Shown: piece after piece, positions 8,680-18,109 of the stretch
Position numbering within the stretch: the first letter of the stretch is position 1
Layout of the letters: each line of letters opens with the position of its first letter
NCBI GenBank assembly: GCA_019423745.1
Contig: JAHZAV010000006.1
Coordinates: forward strand, 1 to 64,000
Origin: Lachnospiraceae bacterium
GTDB lineage: Bacteria; Bacillota; Clostridia; Lachnospirales; Lachnospiraceae
Length of the DNA: 64,000 nucleotides
Direction: 5' to 3'
Position numbers and translations under genes: made by a program
Notes under the pieces: model-generated
What the model was told of the DNA's origin: nothing
The model's input: only the letters and a program-made list of their open reading frames with translations
Database searches by the model: none

Positions 8680-10494
8680 TTAACGGTCATCCAGTTTCAA
8701 CACACTCATAAAAGCTTTCTGCGGTATTTCTACATTTCCCACCTGGCGCATTCGTTTCTTTCCTTCTTTTTGCTTTTCCAAAAGTTTTCTCTTTCGGCTG
8801 ATATCCCCACCATAACATTTCGCAAGCACATCTTTTCTCATAGCCTTTACAGTTTCTCTGGCTATAATTTTGCTTCCAATAGCCGCCTGAATCGGAATTT
8901 CAAAAAGCTGTCTTGGAATCTCTTCCTTCAGCTTCTCGCACATCTTTCTGCCTCTTTCATAAGCAGTTCCGGAATGTACGATAAAGGATAAAGCATCTAC
9001 TTCTTCTTTATTAATGAGAATATCCAATTTCACTAACTCTGACTGCTGATATCCCATCATCTCATAATCGAAGGACGCATAACCCCGGGAACGTGACTTC
9101 AATGCATCAAAGAAATCATATATAATCTCATTAAGAGGAAGATGATAATGAAGCACAGCTCTTGTCTCTTCAATATATTCCATCCCCTGATAAATTCCTC
9201 TTCTTTCCTGGCACAGCTCCATGATGGATCCTATATACTCGGATGTTACCATGATTTCAGCTTTTACCATAGGCTCTTCCATATATTCAATTTCCGATGG
9301 ATCCGGTAAGTTAGACGGATTAGTCAATTCAATCACTTCTCCATTTGTTTTATGCACCTTGTAAATAACTCCCGGAGCTGTAGTCACCAAATCCAGGTTA
9401 TATTCTCTCTCCAGCCTCTCCTGCACAATTTCCAAATGTAGAAGTCCTAAAAATCCGCAACGGAATCCAAATCCCAGAGCCACCGATGTCTCTGGCTCAA
9501 ATTGTAATGCTGCATCATTTAACTGAAGTTTCTCAAGCGCATCCCTCAAATCCGGATATTTTGCACCATCTGAGGGATACATACCGCAGTAAACCATAGG
9601 ATTTACTTTCTTATATCCAGGAAGCGGTTGACTGCAGGGATGCTCTGCATTCGTAACAGTATCTCCTACTCTCGTATCTTTTACATTTTTCAGGCTAGCT
9701 GTAAAATAACCTACCATTCCTGCTGCCAGCTCGTCACATGGAATAAACTGACCCGCTCCAAAATATCCTACTTCAACAACTTCCGCCTCTGCTTTCGTAG
9801 CCATCATGCGGATCGGTGTCCCCTTGCGTATTGTTCCTTCTTTAATCCTGCAAAAAACAATCACCCCTCTGTAGGAATCATAGACAGAATCAAAGATAAG
9901 CGCCTGCAAAGGTGCCAAAGGATCTCCTTTTGGTGCCGGAATTTTCTGTACAATCTGCTCTAACACCTGATCTACATTAAGACCTGTTTTTGCAGAAATC
10001 AAAGGCGCATCCTCTGCTTCAATACCAATAACATCCTCTATCTCTTCTATCACTCTTTCTGGCTCTGCACTTGGAAGATCCACCTTATTAATCACAGGAA
10101 ACACATCCAAATCATGATCCAGCGCCAGGTATACGTTGGCCAGTGTCTGTGCCTCTACCCCCTGTGCTGCATCCACTACAAGAATTGCCCCATCACAAGC
10201 TGCCAGGCTTCTTGATACCTCATAATTAAAGTCAACGTGTCCTGGGGTATCGATCAGATTGAAAATATACTCTTCTCCATCTTTTGCTTTATATACCGTA
10301 CGAACCGTCTGTGCCTTAATTGTGATTCCTCTCTCACGTTCCAGCTCCATATTATCCAAAACTTGTGACTGCATCTCACGGCTTGTCAAAAGTCCTGTCA
10401 TCTCAATAATACGATCAGCAAGCGTAGATTTCCCGTGATCAATATGCGCAATAATGCAAAAATTTCGAATTTTACTTTGCTCAATTCCTTCCAC
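8680..10494 (-). CDS. lepA: Elongation factor 4 (LepA)
   Basis: Ribosome-associated translational GTPase that promotes back-translocation or remodelling of stalled ribosomes. The 604-aa protein carries the G1 motif AHIDHGKST (about residues 16-24), the G3 motif DTPGH and the G4 motif NKVD, then EF-G-like domains II, III and V and the LepA-specific C-terminal domain. The start codon is GTG at 10494, preceded by AAGGAA. A weak promoter candidate is at 10595-10624. hemW follows on the same strand behind a hairpin. Confidence 0.97.
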   Translation of the reverse strand: MEGIEQSKIRNFCIIAHIDHGKSTLADRIIEMTGLLTSREMQSQVLDNMELERERGITIKAQTVRTVYKAKDGEEYIFNLIDTPGHVDFNYEVSRSLAACDGAILVVDAAQGVEAQTLANVYLALDHDLDVFPVINKVDLPSAEPERVIEEIEDVIGIEAEDAPLISAKTGLNVDQVLEQIVQKIPAPKGDPLAPLQALIFDSVYDSYRGVIVFCRIKEGTIRKGTPIRMMATKAEAEVVEVGYFGAGQFIPCDELAAGMVGYFTASLKNVKDTRVGDTVTNAEHPCSQPLPGYKKVNPMVYCGMYPSDGAKYPDLRDALEKLQLNDAALQFEPETSVALGFGFRCGFLGLLHLEIVQERLEREYNLDLVTTAPGVIYKVHKTNGEVIELTNPSNLPDPSEIEYMEEPMVKAEIMVTSEYIGSIMELCQERRGIYQGMEYIEETRAVLHYHLPLNEIIYDFFDALKSRSRGYASFDYEMMGYQQSELVKLDILINKEEVDALSFIVHSGTAYERGRKMCEKLKEEIPRQLFEIPIQAAIGSKIIARETVKAMRKDVLAKCYGGDISRKRKLLEKQKEGKKRMRQVGNVEIPQKAFMSVLKLDDR

Positions 10495-10594
10495 TTTTTA
10501 TCGTTCCTTCCATACACAAAATTCTTTTCGCAAATCCATAATTTATTTTATACGTCTTCTCTGTTCATATACGAGCTGTTCTCCCGTACACGCT

Positions 10595-10624
10595 ATCATA
10601 TCATGATAATACCTCTTTTGGCAA
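10595..10624 (-). promoter_or_regulatory. Possible promoter of lepA
   Basis: On the minus strand TTGCCA (10619-10624), 18 bp, TATGAT (10595-10600), about 100 nt upstream of the lepA GTG. It is a moderate match only. Confidence 0.35.
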
Positions 10625-10633
10625 TTCTCTTTT

Positions 10634-11644
10634 CTAAGCCTTCATACTGTATTTAACAATAAAAAGCTCCACACACATCTTGTCTGTCAGCCGTCCAGTC
10701 TTAACTGCCTCCTCCATCTCAGCTGCGTCTTCCATAATTCCTCTTAAATCAGGTATGGAAAAGCTCTTACATTGACTCATATATTTCCCCGCCACATACG
10801 GATGAAGTCCTGCCACTTCTGCAATCTTCGGCCTTGCATATCCTTTCGATACCAAAAGTTTCACTTCCATAAGCAGACGAAACTGACGGGTTAAAAGAGC
10901 AAGAATCTGCATCGGAGGGATCTTTAATGCAACTAAGTCATAATAGTAATCCAATGCCTTTTTTTGCTGTTTTAAAGCAACAGCCTCTACCATATCAAAG
11001 ATATGGTTTGTAATCTGTGTGGTACAAATTGCATTTATGTCCTCCATCTCAATCTCTTCTTTAAAGGCAGTATATGAAAACAACTTCTGCAGCTCTTTTT
11101 CAAGGTTTTCCATATCTGTCCCTACCTTAGAAATCAGGTACCTTGCAGAGGATTCCTGAATTTTCTTCCCCTCTCTTTTCACTGCACCCGCAATCCACAA
11201 AAGAAGCGTTTTCTCATCTTGATATCCCAGCTCTGTAATACGCCCCTTTTCTTTGACTGCTTTGTACATTTTTCCTCGTTTATCTATCTCTTCTTCTATA
11301 AAAAGGAAAAATGTCGTATCTGGAAGAGTTTTCAAATAATCTGCAAGTTCCGGAGACGCATTTTTAAAAAACCCCGAATTTTCAATAACGATTAGTCTTC
11401 TCTCCGAAAAAAAAGGCATTGTCTCTGCCAAATCAATAATTTCTGGCACGGAAATTCCCTTCCCTTCATAATAAGAATAATTCATCGTATCTCCCTCCGG
11501 TAACATTGCCTGAATCAGTCTCTTTTTATATTGCTTTTTGAGATAAGCTTCCTCACCATAAAGAAGATATACATTTTTAAATTGTCCTGTCTTAATGTCT
11601 TCATTTAAACTTTTCATATCCTCAATTATACTGGATTTTCTCAT
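10634..11644 (-). CDS. holA: DNA polymerase III subunit delta
   Basis: The delta subunit opens the beta clamp within the clamp-loader complex. The 336-aa protein begins with the family-typical stretch KSLNEDIKTGQFKNVYLLYG and has the expected AAA-like domain followed by the C-terminal collar domain. Two starts are possible: 11644, or the ATG at 11617 that gives the usual N-terminus MKSLNEDIKTG; the latter has GAGG unusually close upstream. It follows comEC by 18 bp or more, an arrangement seen widely in Firmicutes. Confidence 0.92.
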   Translation of the reverse strand: MRKSSIIEDMKSLNEDIKTGQFKNVYLLYGEEAYLKKQYKKRLIQAMLPEGDTMNYSYYEGKGISVPEIIDLAETMPFFSERRLIVIENSGFFKNASPELADYLKTLPDTTFFLFIEEEIDKRGKMYKAVKEKGRITELGYQDEKTLLLWIAGAVKREGKKIQESSARYLISKVGTDMENLEKELQKLFSYTAFKEEIEMEDINAICTTQITNHIFDMVEAVALKQQKKALDYYYDLVALKIPPMQILALLTRQFRLLMEVKLLVSKGYARPKIAEVAGLHPYVAGKYMSQCKSFSIPDLRGIMEDAAEMEEAVKTGRLTDKMCVELFIVKYSMKA

Positions 11645-11662
11645 TTCTGGCTAGACTCATTC

Positions 11663-13885
11663 TTACAGGAAAGTTTTTGTTTTTATTTTCTTTCCATCTG
11701 TATAAATCGTGACTGCTCCATGGTCAATGGTTGAATATATCATGCATTCCTGATCTTCAAGCCGCCGAAGCGTATCTGGATGTGGATGCCCGTAACGATT
11801 CCCCTCTCCGGCGGAAACCAAAGCGTAATGTGGTAAAATTTTTTCAAGGAAAGCATACGAAGTAGAATTTTGAGAGCCGTGATGAGCCACCTTTAAGACA
11901 TCATATGTTTTATTGATTTGCTCCGTCAGAAGGTCTTCTCCCATCTTTTCTGTATCTCCTGTCAGTAAAAAATCAAAATTCCCCTGACTCACATCCAAAA
12001 CAAGGGATGCCTCATTGCCTGCTTTCAATCCATCTTTTCCTGAAGGCTGAATACAGGTGATCCTCCATTCTTTTGAGCGTATTCCCTGATCTTCTGCCAC
12101 AGTGCATACTCTCACGCCGCTTTCCTTTGCTGTTGCCGCAAGAGATTCTAGTTTTTCATCCCATACTTCTTTTACAGGAAGGACAAGACATGAGATTTCG
12201 ATCCCTCTTTCCTGCCTGATCAGCATTTCTTCAATTCCATTTATATGATCGCTGTCTCCATGAGAGACAAATACATAGTCCAGATGTCCTATACCCTGAG
12301 ATTTTAAAAAGGGTTCTATTCGATATTTTCCAATTTGCTTTTCTGTACTACTCCCCCCATCGATCAAAATAGTGGTACCTTTCCTTCCTTTCATAAAAAT
12401 ACAGTCTCCCTGACCCACATCCAACATTGTGATCTGAGTGTATCCATAGGAAGATATCCACCTTGCTGATATAAGTGTTATATAAGCTGTTAAAACACAA
12501 AGTGTTCTTCCTTTCTTTCCAATTTCTTTCTTTCGAAAAAAAAGCCACAAAGCAACGGCCAACGCTCCGTAATAGAAAACAATCGTCTCTATTTCCGGTT
12601 GCCCTATCGTAAATTCACTGGCTGGAAGTCTCATTATCATTCTGCAGGAGATCTCATAAAAATCTAATATTCCTTTGCAAAACCAAATCAAAACACTTCC
12701 GCCTTGAGGGAAAATCCAGTAAATCAGACTTCCGCCAGCCCCTAATATAAGAAGCAGCGATACTAAGGGAATCACAAAAAGATTCAAAAAAAAGGAGTAT
12801 AGCGGATATGTAAAAAAATGGTACAAAGTTATTGGAAATAACACAGCCTGGACCCCAAGGCTAATCATTAGAGCATTTCTCCATTTCTTTTCAGCTTTCC
12901 GCTCTTTTTTTCTTTTTCTTATTTCTTTTTGCACCTGCTGGGATATCCAGATTCCTAAAACTGCGCCAAAGGACATCTGAAATGCTCCATCATAATAAGA
13001 AAGAGGCTGCCAGAAAACGACAATCATAGCAGCTACAAAAAGGGAAGTAAGCATATCATATGCACGCCCGCTTACGTCAGCTCCAATCCGAATCAGAAAC
13101 ATAACCAAGGCTCTCACAACGGACACTGTAGTGCCAATCAGCATAACATATAAAATCAAAAAGAAAATACCTGCAGTTCCTCCTGCCAAATAAGATCCGG
13201 TCCGTTTTCTCAAAAACTGATAAACACCTGTTCCAATAAAGGAAAGATGTAGTCCGGATATTGCCAGAATATGCGCAATACCATTCACCTGATAAAGTTC
13301 TTTTATCTCTTCATCCATTCCGGTTTTATCCCCAGCAATCATAGCCATTAAGATCCCCCCGTCTTCCTCACCTGCAGCTTCATAAAACAATGTTTTCCAT
13401 TTATCTCTGAATTGCTGCAAATTATGCTGTAGAAAATGATAACTCTGATCCTTCACCACAATGTTATCTGCCCAAAGAGCGGTATGGATATTCTGTTTCT
13501 GATAATAAAATTTCTGATCGAAATTACCAGGGTTTCTTGCCGTATCAAAAAAGAAGATAAGACCTGCCGCCTGTATTTTATTTCCTATTTTTACTTCTGT
13601 TTTTTGTGAGTCATATAAGAGTAATTTAGATTCTTTTATTGAATTAGTTTTTGATTTATTATTATAGATAATAGAATTGTTTTTCAGATAGAAAAGTTGA
13701 TATTCTTCTCTTTGTTCTTTTCTGTATACTTCTCCTTCCAAACGCACTTTACTATCAGAAGGAATATTCTTCTCTGCCTGGGATAGCTTAAGTTCCTCCA
13801 GAAAATATTGACCCGCAAAGTGGACAATACCAAATCCCAGACAGAAAAGAATAAGACATATTGTAAATAATTTCCTTTCTTTCAA
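11663..13885 (-). CDS. comEC: ComEC/Rec2-type DNA internalisation protein
   Basis: Putative membrane channel for single-stranded DNA uptake. The 740-aa protein has an N-terminal membrane anchor and DUF4131-like region, then a central Competence domain with many membrane segments (GIAHILAISGLHLSFIG is a characteristic stretch). It ends in a C-terminal metallo-beta-lactamase-like domain with the motifs MLDVGQGDC, SHGDSDHINGIE and VAHHGSQNS. The full domain set is intact. It lies between a GerMN lipoprotein gene (2-bp gap) and holA. No pilus (comG) genes are in the window, so competence itself cannot be inferred. Confidence 0.94.
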   Translation of the reverse strand: MKERKLFTICLILFCLGFGIVHFAGQYFLEELKLSQAEKNIPSDSKVRLEGEVYRKEQREEYQLFYLKNNSIIYNNKSKTNSIKESKLLLYDSQKTEVKIGNKIQAAGLIFFFDTARNPGNFDQKFYYQKQNIHTALWADNIVVKDQSYHFLQHNLQQFRDKWKTLFYEAAGEEDGGILMAMIAGDKTGMDEEIKELYQVNGIAHILAISGLHLSFIGTGVYQFLRKRTGSYLAGGTAGIFFLILYVMLIGTTVSVVRALVMFLIRIGADVSGRAYDMLTSLFVAAMIVVFWQPLSYYDGAFQMSFGAVLGIWISQQVQKEIRKRKKERKAEKKWRNALMISLGVQAVLFPITLYHFFTYPLYSFFLNLFVIPLVSLLLILGAGGSLIYWIFPQGGSVLIWFCKGILDFYEISCRMIMRLPASEFTIGQPEIETIVFYYGALAVALWLFFRKKEIGKKGRTLCVLTAYITLISARWISSYGYTQITMLDVGQGDCIFMKGRKGTTILIDGGSSTEKQIGKYRIEPFLKSQGIGHLDYVFVSHGDSDHINGIEEMLIRQERGIEISCLVLPVKEVWDEKLESLAATAKESGVRVCTVAEDQGIRSKEWRITCIQPSGKDGLKAGNEASLVLDVSQGNFDFLLTGDTEKMGEDLLTEQINKTYDVLKVAHHGSQNSTSYAFLEKILPHYALVSAGEGNRYGHPHPDTLRRLEDQECMIYSTIDHGAVTIYTDGKKIKTKTFL

Positions 13886-13887
13886 AT

Positions 13888-14820
13888 TTATTTTATTTCC
13901 TCTATAATTTCCATATTTCTAGAAAAAGGTTTACTTAAATCAATTGAATTTCCGAACAGAACATCCGATTCTCCATTGACAGAAATCTGAACTTCCCGAA
14001 CACTGTCACTTTCCGTGAGAGAATTCACAAGGGAATAGATGACCACCTCAGGGTCTACTTTATTGTATCCTTGTGCAAGAAATCCTTCATCAAAATTCAC
14101 ATAACATATCCCGGCCTTTACAGATATTCCCAGAAGCACCGCGTTAGGAGGAAGCGTCTGCAGGCAACTATCCTCTTTAGGACCTTTAAGCAACTGTTCC
14201 ACAATTAACTTTTCAAAGGATGTATTACTGTTGTAACGTACATTTACTGTCTGTTCCACCAGTGCATTTCCTTTCTTATTGGCAAAATAAAGGTTTAATT
14301 CTGCTTTCTGATAGGAGTTTAATGCCGAACCGATATTCTGTACAAAATCATCTGCTGTCATGTATCCCACAGCTGTCCCATCGTCGTTCTTTATCGGCTC
14401 ATTGCCAACATTAAAGCCCACGCGACTAACCCCCTCTATTTGTACCAAAGTCTGTACTACTGCCGCTTTCAGCAGCACTTCGTCTTTTTTCTGCATCTGA
14501 TTATAGGCCTCATTAAAAGACAGATCCACACGACCTTGCTGTACCTCTTCCACCTCTGCTTCCACACCATCAGGTACTGCACTTTTATAGGTATTATCGG
14601 GAGGTGATGCAAGAAGCTTCATCGCTTTCTCGACCTTCTCCTTGGTGCTTCCCTTCCCTTCAGCCGAATCCCATGTAGTACGGACAAGCGAGGTCCCTTT
14701 CGCATTAACATAGTATACATAAGAATGATCCCCCGCTTCTTTTCTATCATTTTTGGCACAGCCGGTACACAAAAGTATCCCTATGATAATCCACAGAACA
14801 CTTCTATATTTCCGTCTCAC
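13888..14820 (-). CDS. GerMN-domain lipoprotein
   Basis: A 310-aa predicted lipoprotein: an N-terminal hydrophobic signal ends in the lipobox LLCTGC (Cys about residue 21). Two GerMN-type repeats follow, roughly residues 55-155 and 170-300; the second includes FEKLIVEQLLKGP and ICYVNFDEGF. GerM-like proteins act at the cell envelope in sporulation, germination or peptidoglycan-linked roles, but this one has no assigned function. It lies 11 bp after the histidine kinase gene and 2 bp before comEC, so it is probably cotranscribed with both. It may be the extracytoplasmic partner of the kinase; that is inference. Confidence 0.85.
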   Translation of the reverse strand: MRRKYRSVLWIIIGILLCTGCAKNDRKEAGDHSYVYYVNAKGTSLVRTTWDSAEGKGSTKEKVEKAMKLLASPPDNTYKSAVPDGVEAEVEEVQQGRVDLSFNEAYNQMQKKDEVLLKAAVVQTLVQIEGVSRVGFNVGNEPIKNDDGTAVGYMTADDFVQNIGSALNSYQKAELNLYFANKKGNALVEQTVNVRYNSNTSFEKLIVEQLLKGPKEDSCLQTLPPNAVLLGISVKAGICYVNFDEGFLAQGYNKVDPEVVIYSLVNSLTESDSVREVQISVNGESDVLFGNSIDLSKPFSRNMEIIEEIK

Positions 14821-14831
14821 ATCTATCCCTC

Positions 14832-16310
14832 CTAGACAATATAATTCAGCGGAATCCTTACTGTAAACGTTGTCCCTTCTCCAATCTGACTGTATACTTT
14901 GATGGCTCCACGATGCATAACTACTGCATTTCGAGCAATAGAAAGACCTAATCCGGTTCCTCCGATCTCTCTTGAATGGGATTTATCTACTCGATAAAAC
15001 CGTTCAAAAATATGCTCTTTTGACTCCTCAGGTATTCCGATTCCTGAATCCGCCACTTCAATATAGAAAAATTTGTGATCAGCATTTAAAGATACATGAA
15101 TCCATCCGCCATCTATATTGTATTTCACTGCATTTTCCACAAGATTCGTGATAGCAAGCGAAAGCTTTACTTCGTCAACTTCTGCGTTTACTGGGCGAAA
15201 ACTTTCAAATACTACCTCAATATTTCTAGCTGCTGCAATAGGCTGAAGTCTTTTCAATATTTTTTCCAGAAGCTCATTAATATTTTCCTGTTTGACCTGC
15301 AAGGATGCTGCCGTCTTGTCCATTTTCACAAGTGAAAGAAGATCATTGATAATCTTGTTTTCTCGTTCAATTTCTTCTGAAAGATCCTGCATAAATTCCT
15401 GATACAGCTCTACTGGCACATCTTTCTGAGACAGAAGGGAATCTGCCAGTACTTTCATGGAAGTGATCGGAGTTTTCAATTCATGGGATACGTTTGCCAC
15501 AAATTCCTGTCTGGAATCATCCAGAATTTTCAAACGCCCCAACATTTTATTAAAAGCCTCTGAAATAAGCCTTGTCTCCGTATAGGTGTTTTCATGGAGA
15601 TAATTATCATCGTATCCTTCATTTACTGCCTCAATAGAAGAGGTAATTCTTGCAAAAGGACGCACCATAATCGCTCCGAGAATAATTGCGATCACTGCCA
15701 CTGCCAAAATGATAATTGCTTCTGCAATCCATGCTTTTGCGTCCAGAACTTCAATGCTGTCGAGAATTGGCGTTGTTGATACGCTGACGAGCATAACACC
15801 TATTACATTTTCTTTGTCTGTGGAAAAAATAGGCGAAGTTACTTCAATATATCCGCTGTTTGCATCATAAATTTTTGTACCTTCTCCTTCCGAACATTGG
15901 ATCACATCTTCTGAGACAATTGTTTTCCCTTCATCCAGGTCAAAAGTGTCTTTTATAATTTGGAACTGACTATCTATCAACATAATTCTTCCATTGTATA
16001 TGCTAGACAGCTGTTCCAGTTCAGGCAGCATTGCTTCTGAAGCTTCCATTGCCGGATAGCCCATAGCTGCAAGCTGATTACATAAAATCGTGCACTGATT
16101 CTGTATCTGAGCGGTCTGTACATCGACCGCTCTATCTTCATAACTTTTCAGGATAATTGATTTCAAGATTGCGCAGGGCAGAATCCCTACTATCATGAGC
16201 AAAAAGATAATACGAAATCTAAGACTTTTAAAAAAATGATTTCTGATATACAGTCTAACCCCTGAAATAGTAACCAACTCCCCACTTTGTATAAACATAT
16301 TTCGGATCAC
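14832..16310 (-). CDS. Membrane sensor histidine kinase
   Basis: Up to 492 aa. Two membrane segments (about residues 31-53 and 192-214) flank an extracytoplasmic sensor of roughly 140 aa. Then come HAMP, a HisKA dimerisation domain with the phospho-acceptor His in FVANVSHELKTPITSM (about residue 276), and HATPase_c with NLVENAVKYN, DSGIGIP and GGTGLGLS. The overall layout resembles PhoR/WalK-type kinases. The start is unresolved: the frame extends to a GTG at 16310, overlapping the regulator gene by 56 bp. The best Shine-Dalgarno-like AGGGG overlaps the regulator stop and points to a non-ATG start near 16250. It is the partner of the upstream response regulator. Confidence 0.93.
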   Translation of the reverse strand: MIRNMFIQSGELVTISGVRLYIRNHFFKSLRFRIIFLLMIVGILPCAILKSIILKSYEDRAVDVQTAQIQNQCTILCNQLAAMGYPAMEASEAMLPELEQLSSIYNGRIMLIDSQFQIIKDTFDLDEGKTIVSEDVIQCSEGEGTKIYDANSGYIEVTSPIFSTDKENVIGVMLVSVSTTPILDSIEVLDAKAWIAEAIIILAVAVIAIILGAIMVRPFARITSSIEAVNEGYDDNYLHENTYTETRLISEAFNKMLGRLKILDDSRQEFVANVSHELKTPITSMKVLADSLLSQKDVPVELYQEFMQDLSEEIERENKIINDLLSLVKMDKTAASLQVKQENINELLEKILKRLQPIAAARNIEVVFESFRPVNAEVDEVKLSLAITNLVENAVKYNIDGGWIHVSLNADHKFFYIEVADSGIGIPEESKEHIFERFYRVDKSHSREIGGTGLGLSIARNAVVMHRGAIKVYSQIGEGTTFTVRIPLNYIV

Positions 16311-16944
16311 TTGGATGGGGCTCTATCTTCTCTCGGAGACGACGGATATGTACATCTACTGTTCGAACATCCCCTGGATACTCATATCCCCACACAATAT
16401 TGAGCAAACTTTCTCTGCTGTATACTTTCCCCGGATGTGTTGCAAGCAGCTCCAAAAGGTCAAATTCTTTTGCTGTCAGATTTATTTCCTTTTCCCCGAT
16501 TACCACTCTCCGGCTTTCACAGTCAATCTTCATCTCACCCTTTATGAGAATCTTCTTATCCTCTGTTTCCTCTTTTTTCTTAGCGGTCCGGCGCATAATA
16601 GCCTTCATTCTGGCTTTTATTTCCAGAATATTAAACGGTTTCGTAATATAATCATCTGCTCCATATTCCAGGCCCAGAATCTTATCCATATCATCGCCCT
16701 TTGCCGTCAGCATCATAACAGGTACATCCGAGTATTCCCGAATCTGTCTGCACACCTCAAATCCATCCTTCTTTGGAAGCATAACATCCAAAAGAATAAT
16801 GTCATATGTATTTTCTGTAGCCAGCTTCAGCGCCTCTTCTCCATCATAAGCGCAGTCTACCTCCATTCCATCCTGCTCCAGGCTAAAACGTATCCCCTTA
16901 ACAATTAATTTTTCATCATCTACAACTAATACTTTTTTGCTCAT
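16255..16944 (-). CDS. OmpR/PhoB-family response regulator
   Basis: A 229-aa transcription regulator. The receiver domain has the acidic pair D9-D10, the phospho-acceptor Asp53 (ILLDVMLPKKDG) and the conserved Lys in MLTAKG. The C-terminal winged-helix DNA-binding domain ends in VDVHIRRLREKIEPHP. It overlaps the upstream ComEA-like gene by 4 bp (ATGA) and the kinase gene downstream, so the pair is translationally linked. Its targets are unknown; the operon context suggests envelope functions. Confidence 0.95.
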   Translation of the reverse strand: MSKKVLVVDDEKLIVKGIRFSLEQDGMEVDCAYDGEEALKLATENTYDIILLDVMLPKKDGFEVCRQIREYSDVPVMMLTAKGDDMDKILGLEYGADDYITKPFNILEIKARMKAIMRRTAKKKEETEDKKILIKGEMKIDCESRRVVIGEKEINLTAKEFDLLELLATHPGKVYSRESLLNIVWGYEYPGDVRTVDVHIRRLREKIEPHPSDPKYVYTKWGVGYYFRG

Positions 16945-17555
16945 TCTGTCTTGATCTGCTCCTTAATCTTTTCATAGATGCCTTCCTTAATCCCCTGGAC
17001 GTTCATAATGTCCTCCGGAGAATGGAATTTTCCATTTTCTTCACGGTATGCCAGAATCGCTTCCGCTCGTGTCTCCCCTATTCCTGTCAACGTCATCAGC
17101 TCTTCTTTATCTGCCGTATTTAAATTCACTTTCCCGTCGCTTATGTTTACACTTTCCCCTTCCTTGAAAGTTTCAGCTGGCATTTCAGCTGCTTCTTCTT
17201 TAGTGGGTACATAAATTCGCTGTCCATCTGATGCTTTTTCTGCCAGATTCATACTATCTGCTGCTCCTTCCTCCAAAATTCCCCCGGCACTTTCAATCGC
17301 CTCATAAACTCTGGAATCACTTGGCAGTTCATACACCCCTGGCGAAACCACCTGCCCACAGACATACACCCAGATCTTTCCCTGATCCGCGCTGTCCGCC
17401 TGCTCCTTTTTCTGTACTTCGGATTCCCTTTTCTCTTGTGAAACTTCCTCCTCCAAAGTAATTTCCTCTGCAGTTATCTCATCATTTTTACAACCGAATA
17501 ACACAAACGCCATGATTGTCAATATCACAAGAACCATTTCTGGTTTTCTACGCAT
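16941..17555 (-). CDS. comEA: ComEA-like SLBB/helix-hairpin-helix lipoprotein
   Basis: A 204-aa predicted lipoprotein with an N-terminal hydrophobic segment and lipobox VLFGC (Cys22). An SLBB domain starts at IWVYVCGQVVSPGVYELP (about residues 61-125) and a C-terminal helix-hairpin-helix pair is marked by VNLNTADKEELMTLTGIG. ComEA binds double-stranded DNA outside the membrane and passes it to ComEC, which is encoded four genes downstream. Most ComEA proteins use a transmembrane anchor, so the lipobox is a variation. The start follows GGAGG, and a promoter is at 17615-17643. Confidence 0.88.
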   Translation of the reverse strand: MRRKPEMVLVILTIMAFVLFGCKNDEITAEEITLEEEVSQEKRESEVQKKEQADSADQGKIWVYVCGQVVSPGVYELPSDSRVYEAIESAGGILEEGAADSMNLAEKASDGQRIYVPTKEEAAEMPAETFKEGESVNISDGKVNLNTADKEELMTLTGIGETRAEAILAYREENGKFHSPEDIMNVQGIKEGIYEKIKEQIKTE

Positions 17556-17614
17556 AAAATCCTCCTTTACAGTTAAAAAACCGTAAACACCCCTCTTTAT
17601 GCCTAGACACAGTT

Positions 17615-17643
17615 ATTGTACTATTTCCATTGAAAAATTGCAA
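17615..17643 (-). promoter_or_regulatory. Promoter of the comEA-regulator-comEC-holA operon
   Basis: On the minus strand TTGCAA (17638-17643), a 17-bp spacer and TACAAT (17615-17620). The -35 box lies within the 3' end of the YdcZ-type gene. It is about 60 bp upstream of the ComEA-like start codon. Confidence 0.6.
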
Positions 17644-18052
17644 CTCCAATCAGAGACAGGAAAAGACCTCCCAGTTTCCTCCATTCCAGGGGTTCCTTAT
17701 CTACTCCAAACATCCCAAATAATTCTATCACATAAGCAACTATAAGCTGCGCAATTACGATAAGAAGCGCAGCTTTTGCCGGTCCCAGCTGTTCCATGCT
17801 TTTAATCACTGTCCAGGTAATTCCTGCGCCAATCGCTCCTCCAAGCAGCATGTATTTAGGTTCCACACGGGCAATTGCTCCTATACTATCGCGCCCCATA
17901 AAAAACCATACCACAAGACAAACTAGAAATGCACTAAATTGAACCCAGCCATTACTGACATACATCCCCGTTGTCTTTGTTACCTGCGTGTTAAAAACTC
18001 CCTGTATACTCATCAGGGCACCGGATAAAAGCGCAATTAAAAAGCCAGCCAT
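17621..18052 (-). CDS. DMT-superfamily YdcZ-type membrane protein
   Basis: A 143-aa integral membrane protein with about five hydrophobic segments, of the YdcZ/DUF606 half-size drug/metabolite transporter type. The N-terminus GFLIALLSGALMSIQGVFNT and the internal GAIGAGITWTVIKSMEQLGP are typical. Such proteins usually act as dimers or as adjacent pairs, but only one copy is seen here. The substrate is unknown. It sits just after argD on the same strand but 57 bp away; an arginine link is possible but unproven. Confidence 0.85.
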   Translation of the reverse strand: MAGFLIALLSGALMSIQGVFNTQVTKTTGMYVSNGWVQFSAFLVCLVVWFFMGRDSIGAIARVEPKYMLLGGAIGAGITWTVIKSMEQLGPAKAALLIVIAQLIVAYVIELFGMFGVDKEPLEWRKLGGLFLSLIGVAIFQWK

Positions 18053-18109
18053 AAGAAATACCTTCTTTCTTCCATCATTAAAGAATAGTATCTCCCACAG
18101 CTGACTGTT

